A stretch of 64,000 nt of DNA from Coraliomargarita sinensis (lineage in GTDB: Bacteria; Verrucomicrobiota; Verrucomicrobiia; Opitutales; Coraliomargaritaceae): positions 1 to 64,000 of the forward strand of contig NZ_QHJQ01000012.1 of assembly GCF_003185655.1 (NCBI RefSeq), given 5' to 3'. The notes under the pieces were generated by a model. It searched no databases. It was given only the letters and a program-made list of their open reading frames with translations, and was not told the origin of the DNA. Made by a program: the position numbers and the translations under genes. Positions 1 through 9,700 of the stretch are shown in pieces; position 1 is the stretch's first letter, and every line of letters begins with the position of its first letter.

Positions 1-85
1 CCCGCAACTCGTAAACATCAGCCTTGCTAGAGACCTCGATCACTTCGTATCCTGCTAGACCTATCTTGTTAATCATCGGGGACAT
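1..85 (-). CDS. N-terminal fragment of an unidentified protein
   Basis: An open frame begins at an ATG at 85-83 on the minus strand and runs off the left edge, giving 28 residues that begin MSPMINKIGLAGYEVIEVSS. I do not recognise the family. The adjacent GIY-YIG cassette and the inverted repeat over the start codon suggest a mobile-element gene such as a transposase, but nothing in these 28 residues proves it. The frame is open throughout, yet 85 bases is too short for codon statistics. Confidence 0.3.
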   Translation of the reverse strand, partial: MSPMINKIGLAGYEVIEVSSKADVYELR

Positions 86-110
86 GGTAGCTTAATTGCT
101 CCATGTCCCC
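78..110. repeat. 10-bp inverted repeat over a start codon
   Basis: GGGGACATGG at 78-87 is exactly complementary to CCATGTCCCC at 101-110, with an inner AGC/GCT extension and an AT-rich loop. The left arm contains the start codon of the truncated minus-strand frame. It could be an operator, an RNA hairpin at the ribosome-binding region, or an element end. Confidence 0.5.
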
Positions 111-130
111 AATCTTTGATGGAGAGCAGG

Positions 131-508
131 GGCGACGCAGGGCCTCAGGGATTGTTATGTATTATACCTACATTCTCTTTTCTCAGTCTGATCCGGATAA
201 GAGCTATATAGGCTGTACGTCGAACTTAACCCAGCGTCTGAAGGAGCACAATTGCGGCCAGAGCCCGCATACCTCGAAGTATCTACCTTGGGAGCTGAAA
301 TTCTATGCTGCCTTCGAGAGCAAACAAAAGGCCCTGGCCTTTGAGGCCTACCTGAAATCGCATTCCGGTAAGGCTTTTGCGGCGAAGCGTTTACTTTAAT
401 GTGAGCCCTTCGCTCTTCGAGCTACGCGTGGCGCGGCCACGTGAAGATTGAAGTTCAGCGAAGCGTGCCCTGCGTCGCCTCCGGCTATGCAGGGCCTCAT
501 GGATTGTT
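131..508. repeat. Short repeats bracketing the GIY-YIG gene
   Basis: GGCGACGCAGGG at 131-142 reappears as its exact reverse complement at 468-479. The 20-mer at 137-156, which ends just before the GIY-YIG start codon, reappears in direct orientation at 489-508 with one mismatch. The downstream copy forms its own small palindrome (CCCTGC at 468-473 against GCAGGG at 489-494). The gene therefore sits between direct and inverted copies of the same motif, which suggests a cassette. Confidence 0.6.
157..399 (+). CDS. Small GIY-YIG domain nuclease family protein
   Basis: This 80-residue protein consists only of a GIY-YIG nuclease fold of the UvrC-N-terminal/YhbQ type. Visible elements are the first Tyr in MYYTYIL (Y5), the YIG triad (17-19), the catalytic Arg in LTQRLKEH (R27) and the metal-binding Glu in AFEAYLKS (E63). 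I chose the internal ATG at 157 because the family begins at MYYTYIL; a frame from 103 would add an unrelated low-complexity leader that overlaps the repeat. Proteins of this size are often multicopy in Verrucomicrobiota and Bacteroidota, and their cellular role is unknown. Matching repeats lie immediately on both sides. Confidence 0.8.
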   Translation: MYYTYILFSQSDPDKSYIGCTSNLTQRLKEHNCGQSPHTSKYLPWELKFYAAFESKQKALAFEAYLKSHSGKAFAAKRLL

Positions 509-593
509 GCGGGGGTCTACACCAATGTTTATGGATTCAGGGCGGGTAAGATTATAGGCTGGAACCCCTTACTCAGCTGCCTTTCTTAGTAGT

Positions 594-2477
594 ATGCGTA
601 TTGGGCGATTCACAGCTCCTCTTTTACTTTTTACCGTTTCGATTTCGCTTTGGGCGCAGATGACGCCGAACGCGCCGGTGAAGAATTTCCGCTTCCCGCG
701 CTTTGGAGAGAACGGTTACACGCAGTGGGTGCTTCAGGGGGAAAAGGGAATTTATGACAATGAGGAGCAGATCCGGGTCGAAGACATGGCCTTGCGGGTC
801 TATTCGGGGGATGAGCGAATGGCCAAGGAGCTGACGCTGGACAGCCCCGGAGCGACCATACGTTTAAAGGAGAACCGTGCTTTTTCCAAAAAGGCGATCA
901 AGATTGTGGGGGCCAATTTCACCATCACCGGAACCGGGTGGGAGTGGATTGGGGCGACCAAGGAGATCGTGGTGGAAGCGGATACGGTGGTTGAGTTTAC
1001 CCAGGCGATCACCGGGGGGCTTACGGAAGGGGCGCCTGCGGCTGAAGAGAAGCGGACAGTCATCAAGAGCGACCAACTGGTTTTGCAAACGACGGAGGAG
1101 GACTATCACTTTGAATTCAGCGGTTCGGTGCAGGCGGTTTCCGGCGACATGAATTTGGAGAGTCATATCCTGATCGCCCTGGCGGATGCCCCGGGTGGGG
1201 ATGAGGAAGCTCCCAAGCTGGGACAGGGGAAGCTCGATTCCGTCCGCGAGATTGTCGCGATGGAAGAAGTGACGATCTTGCAAGGAGGACGCACGGTTCG
1301 TGCGGGTGAAGCCAAATTCCTGACCCGGGAGGGCCGTGCGACCTTAATAGGCTCGCCGCAGATTGAAGTGGCGGGCGCATTTATCAGCGGAGCGGTGGTG
1401 CGCAGTCAGTCGGGAGAACTCGTTATCGAGGGAAGTCCGTCCGAGGGACGTGCCCAAATGATTCTAACCGAGACGGGTGGTCTCGGCCTTCAGGGGGTGT
1501 CTGCGCTCAGTGAAGAAACGATCGTTCTGGCCAATCAGATCACGATGCAGGAAATCAATGGCGGAAACCGGTTCCTGTTTGAAGAGCAGGTCGAAGTCAT
1601 GTCAGGCGCCGTGCAACTTCAAGCCGCGAAGATGACGATACAAGCGGACCAGGCGAAAAAAGAAAAGCCGGCGGATGCTGAAGGAGTGGAAAACGGTGAG
1701 CTGAAAGTCGGTGAGGTGCGTGAATTGGTCGCGGAAGGCGGTGTGCGTATCGAGCAGGCCGGGCAGGTGGCCACCGGGGAAAAGGTGGTTTTCTTTCCCG
1801 CAGAAGAGCGCTGTGAGCTGACAGGGCAGCCGAAAGTGACCAACGGCGAAGCCGTGATTACCGGTGAGAAAATGGAACTGAAGCCAAAGCTGGCGATTGT
1901 CACCGGTTCGGAGAACGAGAAGGTGAGTGTCGAATTACCGGAAATGCCGGATCTCGGCTATAAGACTTTCACGCCGACATTAGCCACGGCGGAGGAAGAT
2001 GAGAAGACGGAGCAAGTTGAACCTGAAGTGACGATTGTACGCAGTCAGCTGCTGCGCATGATTGAAGAACCTGATCGCACCTTGTTCCGCTTTACCGAAG
2101 ATGTTGAGGTCTCCGGGACGAACTTGGAAGCGACTTGCGCCCGGCTGGACGTGATTGCAAAGGAGAAGCGCCTGGTGTCGTCCGATACTAAAGGGACCGA
2201 ACGCCTGGAAGTAGAGCGTATCGAAGCTCATGACTCTGTCGTGATCAAGCAGGCCGGGCGTACCGCTACCGCGAGCCGCGCTTTTATCATGCCTAAAGAG
2301 GGTAAGGTCGTGCTCGAGGATAATGCCGTGGTCAATGACGAGCGCGGCCGTGTTTCCGGTTTTCGCATGACGCTCCTTCAGGGGCAGCGTAAAGCCATCG
2401 TCGAGGGTGGTGGCGGTCCGGGACAGGAGCGTGCGCGAATCACATTGCCCGCCTTGCCCGGAAGTAGCGAAGAGTAA
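594..2477 (+). CDS. LptC/LptA-like periplasmic LPS transport protein
   Basis: A 627-residue exported protein with a signal peptide (residues 1 to about 21, ending SLWAQ). An LptC-like beta segment follows at about 30-150 (FRFPRFGENGYTQWVLQGE, then a series of short beta strands). Several OstA/LptA-like beta-jellyroll stretches follow, for example near 165-200 (SDQLVLQ...FEFSGSVQAVSGD) and in the C-terminal third. The predicted role is the periplasmic bridge that carries LPS from the inner-membrane LptBFG complex to LptD. The gene directly precedes lptB, the usual partner. LptA and LptC are normally separate proteins of about 180-190 residues, so this looks like a fusion or a greatly expanded OstA protein. 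The lipoprotein Cys of some LptC proteins is absent. Confidence 0.75.
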   Translation: MRIGRFTAPLLLFTVSISLWAQMTPNAPVKNFRFPRFGENGYTQWVLQGEKGIYDNEEQIRVEDMALRVYSGDERMAKELTLDSPGATIRLKENRAFSKKAIKIVGANFTITGTGWEWIGATKEIVVEADTVVEFTQAITGGLTEGAPAAEEKRTVIKSDQLVLQTTEEDYHFEFSGSVQAVSGDMNLESHILIALADAPGGDEEAPKLGQGKLDSVREIVAMEEVTILQGGRTVRAGEAKFLTREGRATLIGSPQIEVAGAFISGAVVRSQSGELVIEGSPSEGRAQMILTETGGLGLQGVSALSEETIVLANQITMQEINGGNRFLFEEQVEVMSGAVQLQAAKMTIQADQAKKEKPADAEGVENGELKVGEVRELVAEGGVRIEQAGQVATGEKVVFFPAEERCELTGQPKVTNGEAVITGEKMELKPKLAIVTGSENEKVSVELPEMPDLGYKTFTPTLATAEEDEKTEQVEPEVTIVRSQLLRMIEEPDRTLFRFTEDVEVSGTNLEATCARLDVIAKEKRLVSSDTKGTERLEVERIEAHDSVVIKQAGRTATASRAFIMPKEGKVVLEDNAVVNDERGRVSGFRMTLLQGQRKAIVEGGGGPGQERARITLPALPGSSEE

Positions 2478-2538
2478 TTGCAGGGCAAACAAAGGAATGC
2501 GTTGCGGAGTCGGGCAGGACTGTTTTTGCTGAACTCAT

Positions 2539-3279
2539 ATGGATTCCAAATCTGCCCCACCAAAGATTGAAACCCGTGGACTTGTGCGGGATTTCGGTAA
2601 GCGGCGCGTCGTCAATGATGTGAGTATCAACGTCAATGCCGGTGAAATTGTCGGATTGCTCGGACCGAACGGTGCCGGGAAAACCACCACTTTTTATATG
2701 GTGGTGGGGTTGATCCCCGCGACCGAGGGTCAGGTTTTTCTCAATGACGACGACCTGACCGACCTGCCGATGTATCGACGTGCCCGCTGCGGGATCGGCT
2801 ATCTTCCACAGGAAGCATCTGTCTTCCGAAAGATGACGGTGGAGCAGAATATCAGGGCGATCGCCGAGACGCTCCCGCTGAGCCGTGCCGAGCGCGACAA
2901 GCGCGTGAAGGAGCACCTTGAGGAACTAGGCCTGCAGCATCTGGCTAAGCAAAAAGCCTTTACCCTCAGTGGTGGCGAGCGCCGCCGTCTGGAAATCTCC
3001 CGGGCACTCGTGACCGAACCCAAGTTTTTGTTGATGGACGAACCGTTCAGCGGGGTGGATCCGATCAGTGTGAGTGAAGTGCAGAAAATTATCGTGCAGC
3101 TCGCCAAGCGAAATATCGGTGTGCTGATTACCGACCACAATGTCCGGGAAACCCTCAGCATTGTTGATCGCGCTTACCTCCTGCATGAAGGTTCCGTGCT
3201 CAGTGAAGGAAGTAGCGACTTCCTGATCAACGACCCCAAGAGCCGCGAATTTTATCTCGGAGAAGACTTTAACATGTAG
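2539..3279 (+). CDS. lptB: LPS export ABC transporter ATP-binding protein LptB
   Basis: A 246-residue cytoplasmic ABC ATPase that would power LPS extraction from the inner membrane with LptF/LptG (not in this window). Walker [10 protein letters not shown] lies at 42-50, the Q-loop Gln at 91 (LPQEASVF), the signature LSGGE at 143-147, Walker B LLMDEP at about 165-169 and the switch His at 200 (ITDHN). The [14 protein letters not shown] segment is characteristic of LptB rather than other branched ABC ATPases, and the length is typical. The gene starts 61 bases after the LptC/LptA-like gene and is followed almost directly by hprK, so the three probably form one operon. Confidence 0.95.
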   Translation: MDSKSAPPKIETRGLVRDFGKRRVVNDVSINVNAGEIVGLLGPNGAGKTTTFYMVVGLIPATEGQVFLNDDDLTDLPMYRRARCGIGYLPQEASVFRKMTVEQNIRAIAETLPLSRAERDKRVKEHLEELGLQHLAKQKAFTLSGGERRRLEISRALVTEPKFLLMDEPFSGVDPISVSEVQKIIVQLAKRNIGVLITDHNVRETLSIVDRAYLLHEGSVLSEGSSDFLINDPKSREFYLGEDFNM

Positions 3280-3295
3280 CGCTGATAATTGAGTG

Positions 3296-4273
3296 ATGAT
3301 CGATATACACACCAATAACACAAAATTCGTCGAGGCGGTCACGGTTCGGGAGTTCTACGAGTCCTTTAAAGAGCCTCTCAAAATGGAGATTGTTGCCGGG
3401 GAAGAGGGGCTCGATAAGACCATCCGGGAGCGCAGTTTAAATCGTCCTGCCCTCGCCATGGTGGGATTTTTTACCGCCTTCGCCGCCAAGCGCATCCAGT
3501 TGCTCGGGGCGGGTGAAATGGCCTTCCTCCGGGAGCAAAGCGAGCAAGAGGAAGAAGTCATCATGACGGCGATTCTCGAGCGCAAGGTTCCCTGCATGAT
3601 TATATCCAGGCAACTGGCCCCGTCGAAAACGCTGAAACAGCTGGCCAACAAGTACAAGACGCCGCTGATTCGGACCCCTCTGAAGTCGAAGACCTTTACC
3701 ACCGAAGCAACACTGCTTCTCGAGGACAAGTTCGCCCCCCGAACCCATATCCACGGGACCTTGCTGGACATCAAAGGCATCGGTACTCTGATTTGCGGTG
3801 AAAGCGGCGTGGGGAAAAGCGAATGCGCGCTGGCCTTGATTGAACGGGGGCACAGTTTGGTCGCCGACGACCTGACTTATGTCAGAAGACTCAGCGAACG
3901 TGAACTGCTGGGGAATTCCTCCGAGCTCAGCCGGGGTTATATGGAATGCCGGGGCCTGGGCATTATCAATATCGCCGAGCTCTTCGGCGTCCGCTCCGTC
4001 CGGCTGGAGAAGCGGCTCGACCTCATCATCAACTTTACCATCTGGCACCTCGGGATGGACGAGGAACGCACCGGGCTCGAAGAAAACAGTGTTGAAATTC
4101 TCGGATTGAAAGTTCCGGCCATGGAAATACCCGTTCGTCCGGGCCGTGACATGGCGCGCCTGGTCGAAGTTGCGGCCATGGTCCAGGCTTTGAAAAAGAT
4201 GGGGCACGACTCCGCGACCGAATTCAACGAGCGCTTGATCGCCAATATGGCAAACAAAGCCCGCGAAAAATAA
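3296..4273 (+). CDS. hprK: HPr(Ser) kinase/phosphorylase
   Basis: A 325-residue homologue of HprK/P, which phosphorylates Ser46 of HPr and reverses the reaction by phosphorolysis. The N-terminal regulatory domain (to about 130) is followed by the kinase core with P-loop GESGVGKSE (about 168-176), the catalytic His and Asp regions (RGHSLVADD) and the HprK signature with [18 protein letters not shown] near 280-300. I chose ATG 3296 over an in-frame GTG at 3293. In Gram-negative bacteria hprK often lies near LPS-transport or rpoN genes without a full sugar PTS and has a regulatory role; that role is family knowledge, not visible here. Confidence 0.92.
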   Translation: MIDIHTNNTKFVEAVTVREFYESFKEPLKMEIVAGEEGLDKTIRERSLNRPALAMVGFFTAFAAKRIQLLGAGEMAFLREQSEQEEEVIMTAILERKVPCMIISRQLAPSKTLKQLANKYKTPLIRTPLKSKTFTTEATLLLEDKFAPRTHIHGTLLDIKGIGTLICGESGVGKSECALALIERGHSLVADDLTYVRRLSERELLGNSSELSRGYMECRGLGIINIAELFGVRSVRLEKRLDLIINFTIWHLGMDEERTGLEENSVEILGLKVPAMEIPVRPGRDMARLVEVAAMVQALKKMGHDSATEFNERLIANMANKAREK

Positions 4274-4438
4274 TTTCGGATGCCAAAATAATTTCGGGAT
4301 CAACATAGCGATAGTAAAATTAGTCAATATCGGGCGGAACCAAATGCTGGAAACCGCGCTTTTTCAAAGGTTAGTGGAATTGTCACGGGTCCGTTACAAG
4401 CGAGCGAAAAATCTCGTAAAAGTTATTGATCCGGGGAT

Positions 4439-4447
4439 TGTGAATAA
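4439..4447 (-). promoter_or_regulatory. DnaA box
   Basis: TGTGAATAA on the plus strand is TTATTCACA on the minus strand, an exact match to the DnaA box consensus TTATNCACA. It lies about 310 bases before the dnaA start codon. Confidence 0.65.
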
Positions 4448-4729
4448 CTTGTGCAGAAGTTGACCTTGCCAAGCGGTTTCGGCTGTCGCTTTCTATAGCA
4501 CATCGTTGATTTTGATCCTTTCAGCGGGCTTGATTTCCAACGACTTACATTTCCTTTACAAACAACCAAAACAAACAACAATTTTGCAAGTCATTGAAGT
4601 AGAGAAGTTAGTAAAAATATTGTCCAACTTTTACCTAACGAAGTGTATTGCACCGAGCAAATAGCGCTTCTTTTTCAAGTATCCCTGCCGCCTGCGTCTC
4701 GCCCGAGTTACGTATCGATGACGCACTAG

Positions 4730-4738
4730 TGTGAATAA
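4730..4738 (-). promoter_or_regulatory. DnaA box close to dnaA start
   Basis: A second exact TTATTCACA (minus strand), 21 bases upstream of the dnaA ATG at 4760. It has the same sequence and orientation as the box at 4439. Its position in the leader suggests autorepression of dnaA as well as, or instead of, an origin role. Confidence 0.65.
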
Positions 4739-4759
4739 TTTGCCATTTAGACCATTTCC

Positions 4760-6163
<1,404 letters not shown>

Positions 6164-6227
6164 TATTCCGGTTTCTCTATTTCTTGATATTGACGGGAAG
6201 GGGACTTTGTCCAACCTCCACGTCCTT

Positions 6228-6698
6228 ATGGAACTAACTGATAGTCAAAAGTCTGCCGTCGTCGAATGGGTGCAGGAAGCCAGATCGATTGCCGATATCC
6301 AGCGATTGTTGCTGGATGAATTTAAAATTTCCATGACTTACATGGACGTGCGCTTTTTGGTGGATGATCTCGATGTTCCCATGGTGGAGCCCGAAACGGA
6401 AGAGGGTGACAGTTCCGCCGAGGCGGCCAAGCCGGCGGCCGACGCCGAGCTGGTGGATGAAGGTGGTGCCAGCGCCGGTGGCGTGTCGGTTGATGTCGAT
6501 GCGGTTATGCGCCCTGGCTCGCTCGTCAGCGGGACGGCCAATTTCAGCGACGGCAAGTCCCTCGGCTGGCAACTCAGTGCCAGCGGCCAACTCGGCCTGA
6601 TTCCGGATGAAGATGATCCGGAGTACCGTCCGGCAGCGGCGGATCTGGAACAATTCCAAAGCCAGTTGCAGGAAGTTCTGCAGCAAAAAGGTTTTTAG
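6228..6698 (+). CDS. Small acidic protein of unknown function
   Basis: A 156-residue cytoplasmic protein I cannot assign to a named family. Its N-terminal 45 residues (MELTDSQKSAVVEWV...DIQRLL...YMDVRFLVDDL) look like a small helix-turn-helix-like helical module. An acidic, Ala/Glu-rich linker follows, then a short beta-rich C-terminal segment (VDAVMRPGSLVSGTANFSDG) and a final helix rich in Gln. I chose ATG 6228. A TTG at 6207 is also in frame but lies too close to the GGGAAGGGG upstream for normal ribosome spacing. It follows dnaA by about 65 bases and is convergent with uvrA, ending 4 bases before it. From memory, similar proteins with this N-terminus occur in other Opitutia. Confidence 0.65.
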   Translation: MELTDSQKSAVVEWVQEARSIADIQRLLLDEFKISMTYMDVRFLVDDLDVPMVEPETEEGDSSAEAAKPAADAELVDEGGASAGGVSVDVDAVMRPGSLVSGTANFSDGKSLGWQLSASGQLGLIPDEDDPEYRPAAADLEQFQSQLQEVLQQKGF

Positions 6699-6702
6699 GG
6701 CG

Positions 6703-9700
6703 CTACAGGAACTGCGCGGTGGCACTTTCCTTGCAGCTCTTGAGCCCGGCTACATTGCCCTGGTAGAGCAGTTCCCCGCCGGCGTCCCCTCCGTCCGGCC
6801 CGATCTCGACTACGTAGTCCGCATCCTGGATGACATCCAGGTGGTGTTCAATCACAATCACGCTGTGGCCCTTGTCGACGAGGCGATGCAGGAGTTCGGT
6901 CAGACGCTCCACGTCGGAAAGGTGCAGTCCGATGGTCGGCTCTTCCAGAATGTAGAGGTTGCCCTGGCCTTTATTGTATTGGCGTTCCTTGAAGCTGGGT
7001 TGGCCCTTGGCAAGCTCACTCACCAGCTTCATGCGTTGGGCCTCACCACCGGATAGAGTGGGCGAGTACTGGCCAAGCGTGATGTAACCCAGTCCGGTTT
7101 CGACCATCAACTGCATGAGATGACTGAGCTGGGTATGAAAGCTGAAGAACCCGGCGGCTTCCTCAAAACTCATTTCCAGAACATCGGCGATGCTTTTGCC
7201 GTTCCACTGCAACTCGTCCAACTCGCTGCCGTAGCGACGCCCGCCACAGTCCTCGCAGGTCACATAGGTGTCCGGCATGAAATTCATTTCCAATTTTACC
7301 CGGCCGGCACCTTTACAATTCTCACAGCGACCACCCTTGGTATTGAAGGAGAAAGTGCCGGCGGTGTAGCCGCGCATATTTGCCTCGGGGAGGCTGGCAT
7401 AAATCTGCCGAATGATGTCGTAAGCCCCAATATAGGTGGCCGGTGTGGAGCGAGGGGTTTTACCAATGGGGCTTTGGTCCACTTCGATGACTTTGCGAAT
7501 GTCGTGGGCATGATGGAGCGTTTTGAAGCGGTTTGACTGCTTTTTGGAGCCAGAGAGCGACACGGAAGCACAAGGGTGACTGCTGGACAGATGCTTCGGG
7601 CCCAATTTTTCCGCTTTTTGATTAACTGCCTCGTCCACCAGAGGCTTTAGCAGGTCCCGGATCAGGGTTGATTTGCCCGCGCCGGAAACCCCGCATACCG
7701 CAGTCAGGCGGTTCTTTGGGATCATGAGGTCGAAGCCTTTCAAATTTCGTAGCGCCGCCTGCTGCAGGACGATCCAGTTCTGATTGTCCTTTTTTTTGCG
7801 TGGGCTCCACGGGGCGGGAAGTTCCCGATATTCCCCGCGGCGTGGATGCGACAGACTTTTTCGCAAATACTTCCCGGTAATCGACGCTTTGTTTCGCTTG
7901 AGTTGAGCGAGTGTGCCGCTGGCGACAATCTCACCGCCATGGATGCCAGCCGCCGGGCCCAGGTCGATAATCTTGTCTGCGTGCTTCATGGTGTCCGCAT
8001 CGTGCTCGACGACCAGCAAGGTGTTCCCTCGGTCACGGAGTTGCTCAAGCGATTGAATCAGGCGCTCGTTGTCGCGGGCATGCAGGCCAATCGAGGGCTC
8101 ATCCAGTACATAGAGCACGCCGGATAGGTTGGATCCTAGTTGAGCTGCGAGCCGGATGCGTTGGGCTTCGCCTCCGGAGAGTGTCGCCGTGGCCCGGTCG
8201 AGTTCCAGGTAGCCGAGGCCGACCCGGTCCATGAAGCGCATGCGTTCTTCGATTTCCGGCAGCAGTTCATCCAGAATCGGTTTTGTGCGCTTGGTGGTTT
8301 TGACTGCTTTGAGGGCCGTGAGCAGTTTACTTGGTGTGAGCGAGAGTAACTCTGGGAGAGAGACTGTCGGAGCTGTTTTCGCTGAAAGCCGTGAGTCGGT
8401 CGAAGCTGCCGATGGGATGGAACGCTCGACTTTCCTGGATGCCTTCAGCGGCAGGCGCACGGCCCGGCTGAGTTCGTTGATGCGTGCCCCCTGGCAATCC
8501 GGGCAGGTGCCGCCGTTTTCGTAATCATTCGGATCGGGATGTCCGATTCGGCTGTCTTCCTCGCTCGACATCCAATCAAACAGTTGCCCGTAGCCTCGGC
8601 AGGTCGGGCACCAGCCACGCGGGCTGTTCCAGGAGAAGTGTTTCGGGTCGAGCTCGGGAAAAGCCTGTCCGGTTGCCGGGTCGGTCCGCTTGGTCGAGAG
8701 CCAGCTCAAAACCTCGCCTTGAGCGTTCAGGATCAGGGCGCTCCCTTTGCCCAGACGCAGAGCCTCCTGCAACTTGGCGTTGCTCCGTTGTTTTATGGCG
8801 GCGGTGGTTCGTTGCCTTGCGGACAACTCCTCCAGCACCAGGTCAATGTCATGCTCGCGGTAGCGGTCGAGTTTTTGAAACTGATCCAGCGGTACCATTT
8901 GTCCGTCGATGCGGAGCATACTGTAATCGTGGTCACGGGCCCAATTGGCGAGTGGTTCATGGTGCCCCTTGCGTCCACGTAATAGCGGCGCGCAGAGGTA
9001 GAGCGGGGCATTGGCTTGCCGATTCTTACTGCTTGAACCGTATTCTTTGAGGAGGATTTCGAGGCGCTTCTGGAGTGCGCTCTCGCTTTGGGTGACGACG
9101 GCTTCGCCGCTGATGGGGGAGTGTTGGATACCGATTCGGGCAAAAAGCAGGCGCAGGTATTGAGCGACTTCCGTAATGGTCGCGACGGTCGACTTCCGCG
9201 TGCCCCGGGTGACGCGTTGCTCAATGGCCACGGTTGGCGCGATACCATCGAGTGCATCAACATCTGCCCGTGGCATCTGCTCCACGAATTGGCGTGCGTA
9301 GGCCGACATGCTCTCCATGAAGCGGCGCTGGCCTTCGGCGAAGACGATATCGAAAGCGAGCGATGATTTTCCGGAACCGGAGACTCCGGTGACCACAGTA
9401 ATCGCGTTGTGCGGGATATCGGTGGAGATATTCCTCAGGTTGTGTTCACGTGCGCCCCGGACGCTGAGCGTAGCTAGTTTTGAAGGCTTCGCGTCCGACT
9501 TCGCGCCTTGAACGCTGTTGTAGCGGGCTTGTGACTCTGCGGCAGACGCTTGATGGACTACGCCGCGACCCTCTCCCAGGGCTTCGCTGAGGTAGGGCGC
9601 AGTTTCGCACTTCATCTTTGCGACCTGTTCCGGTGTGCCTTCGGCAATAACCCGGCCGCCTCTGTCGCCCGCTTCCGGGCCCATTTCGACAATCCAGTCC

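Larger units (their letters stand above)
4274..4759. other. Gap upstream of dnaA; candidate replication origin
   Basis: This 486-base gap has no convincing coding frame. It contains two exact DnaA boxes in the same orientation (4439-4447 and 4730-4738) and, between them, an A/T-rich stretch at about 4540-4640 rich in runs of A and CAA. Position beside dnaA, boxes plus an AT-rich segment is a common bacterial oriC layout. The same features also fit simple DnaA autoregulation of dnaA transcription. Base skew across the whole genome would be needed to decide. Confidence 0.45.

Noticed and set aside
1..600. Complete insertion sequence at the left edge
   Set aside because: Only 28 residues of a minus-strand frame are visible and no terminal repeats or transposase motifs can be confirmed.
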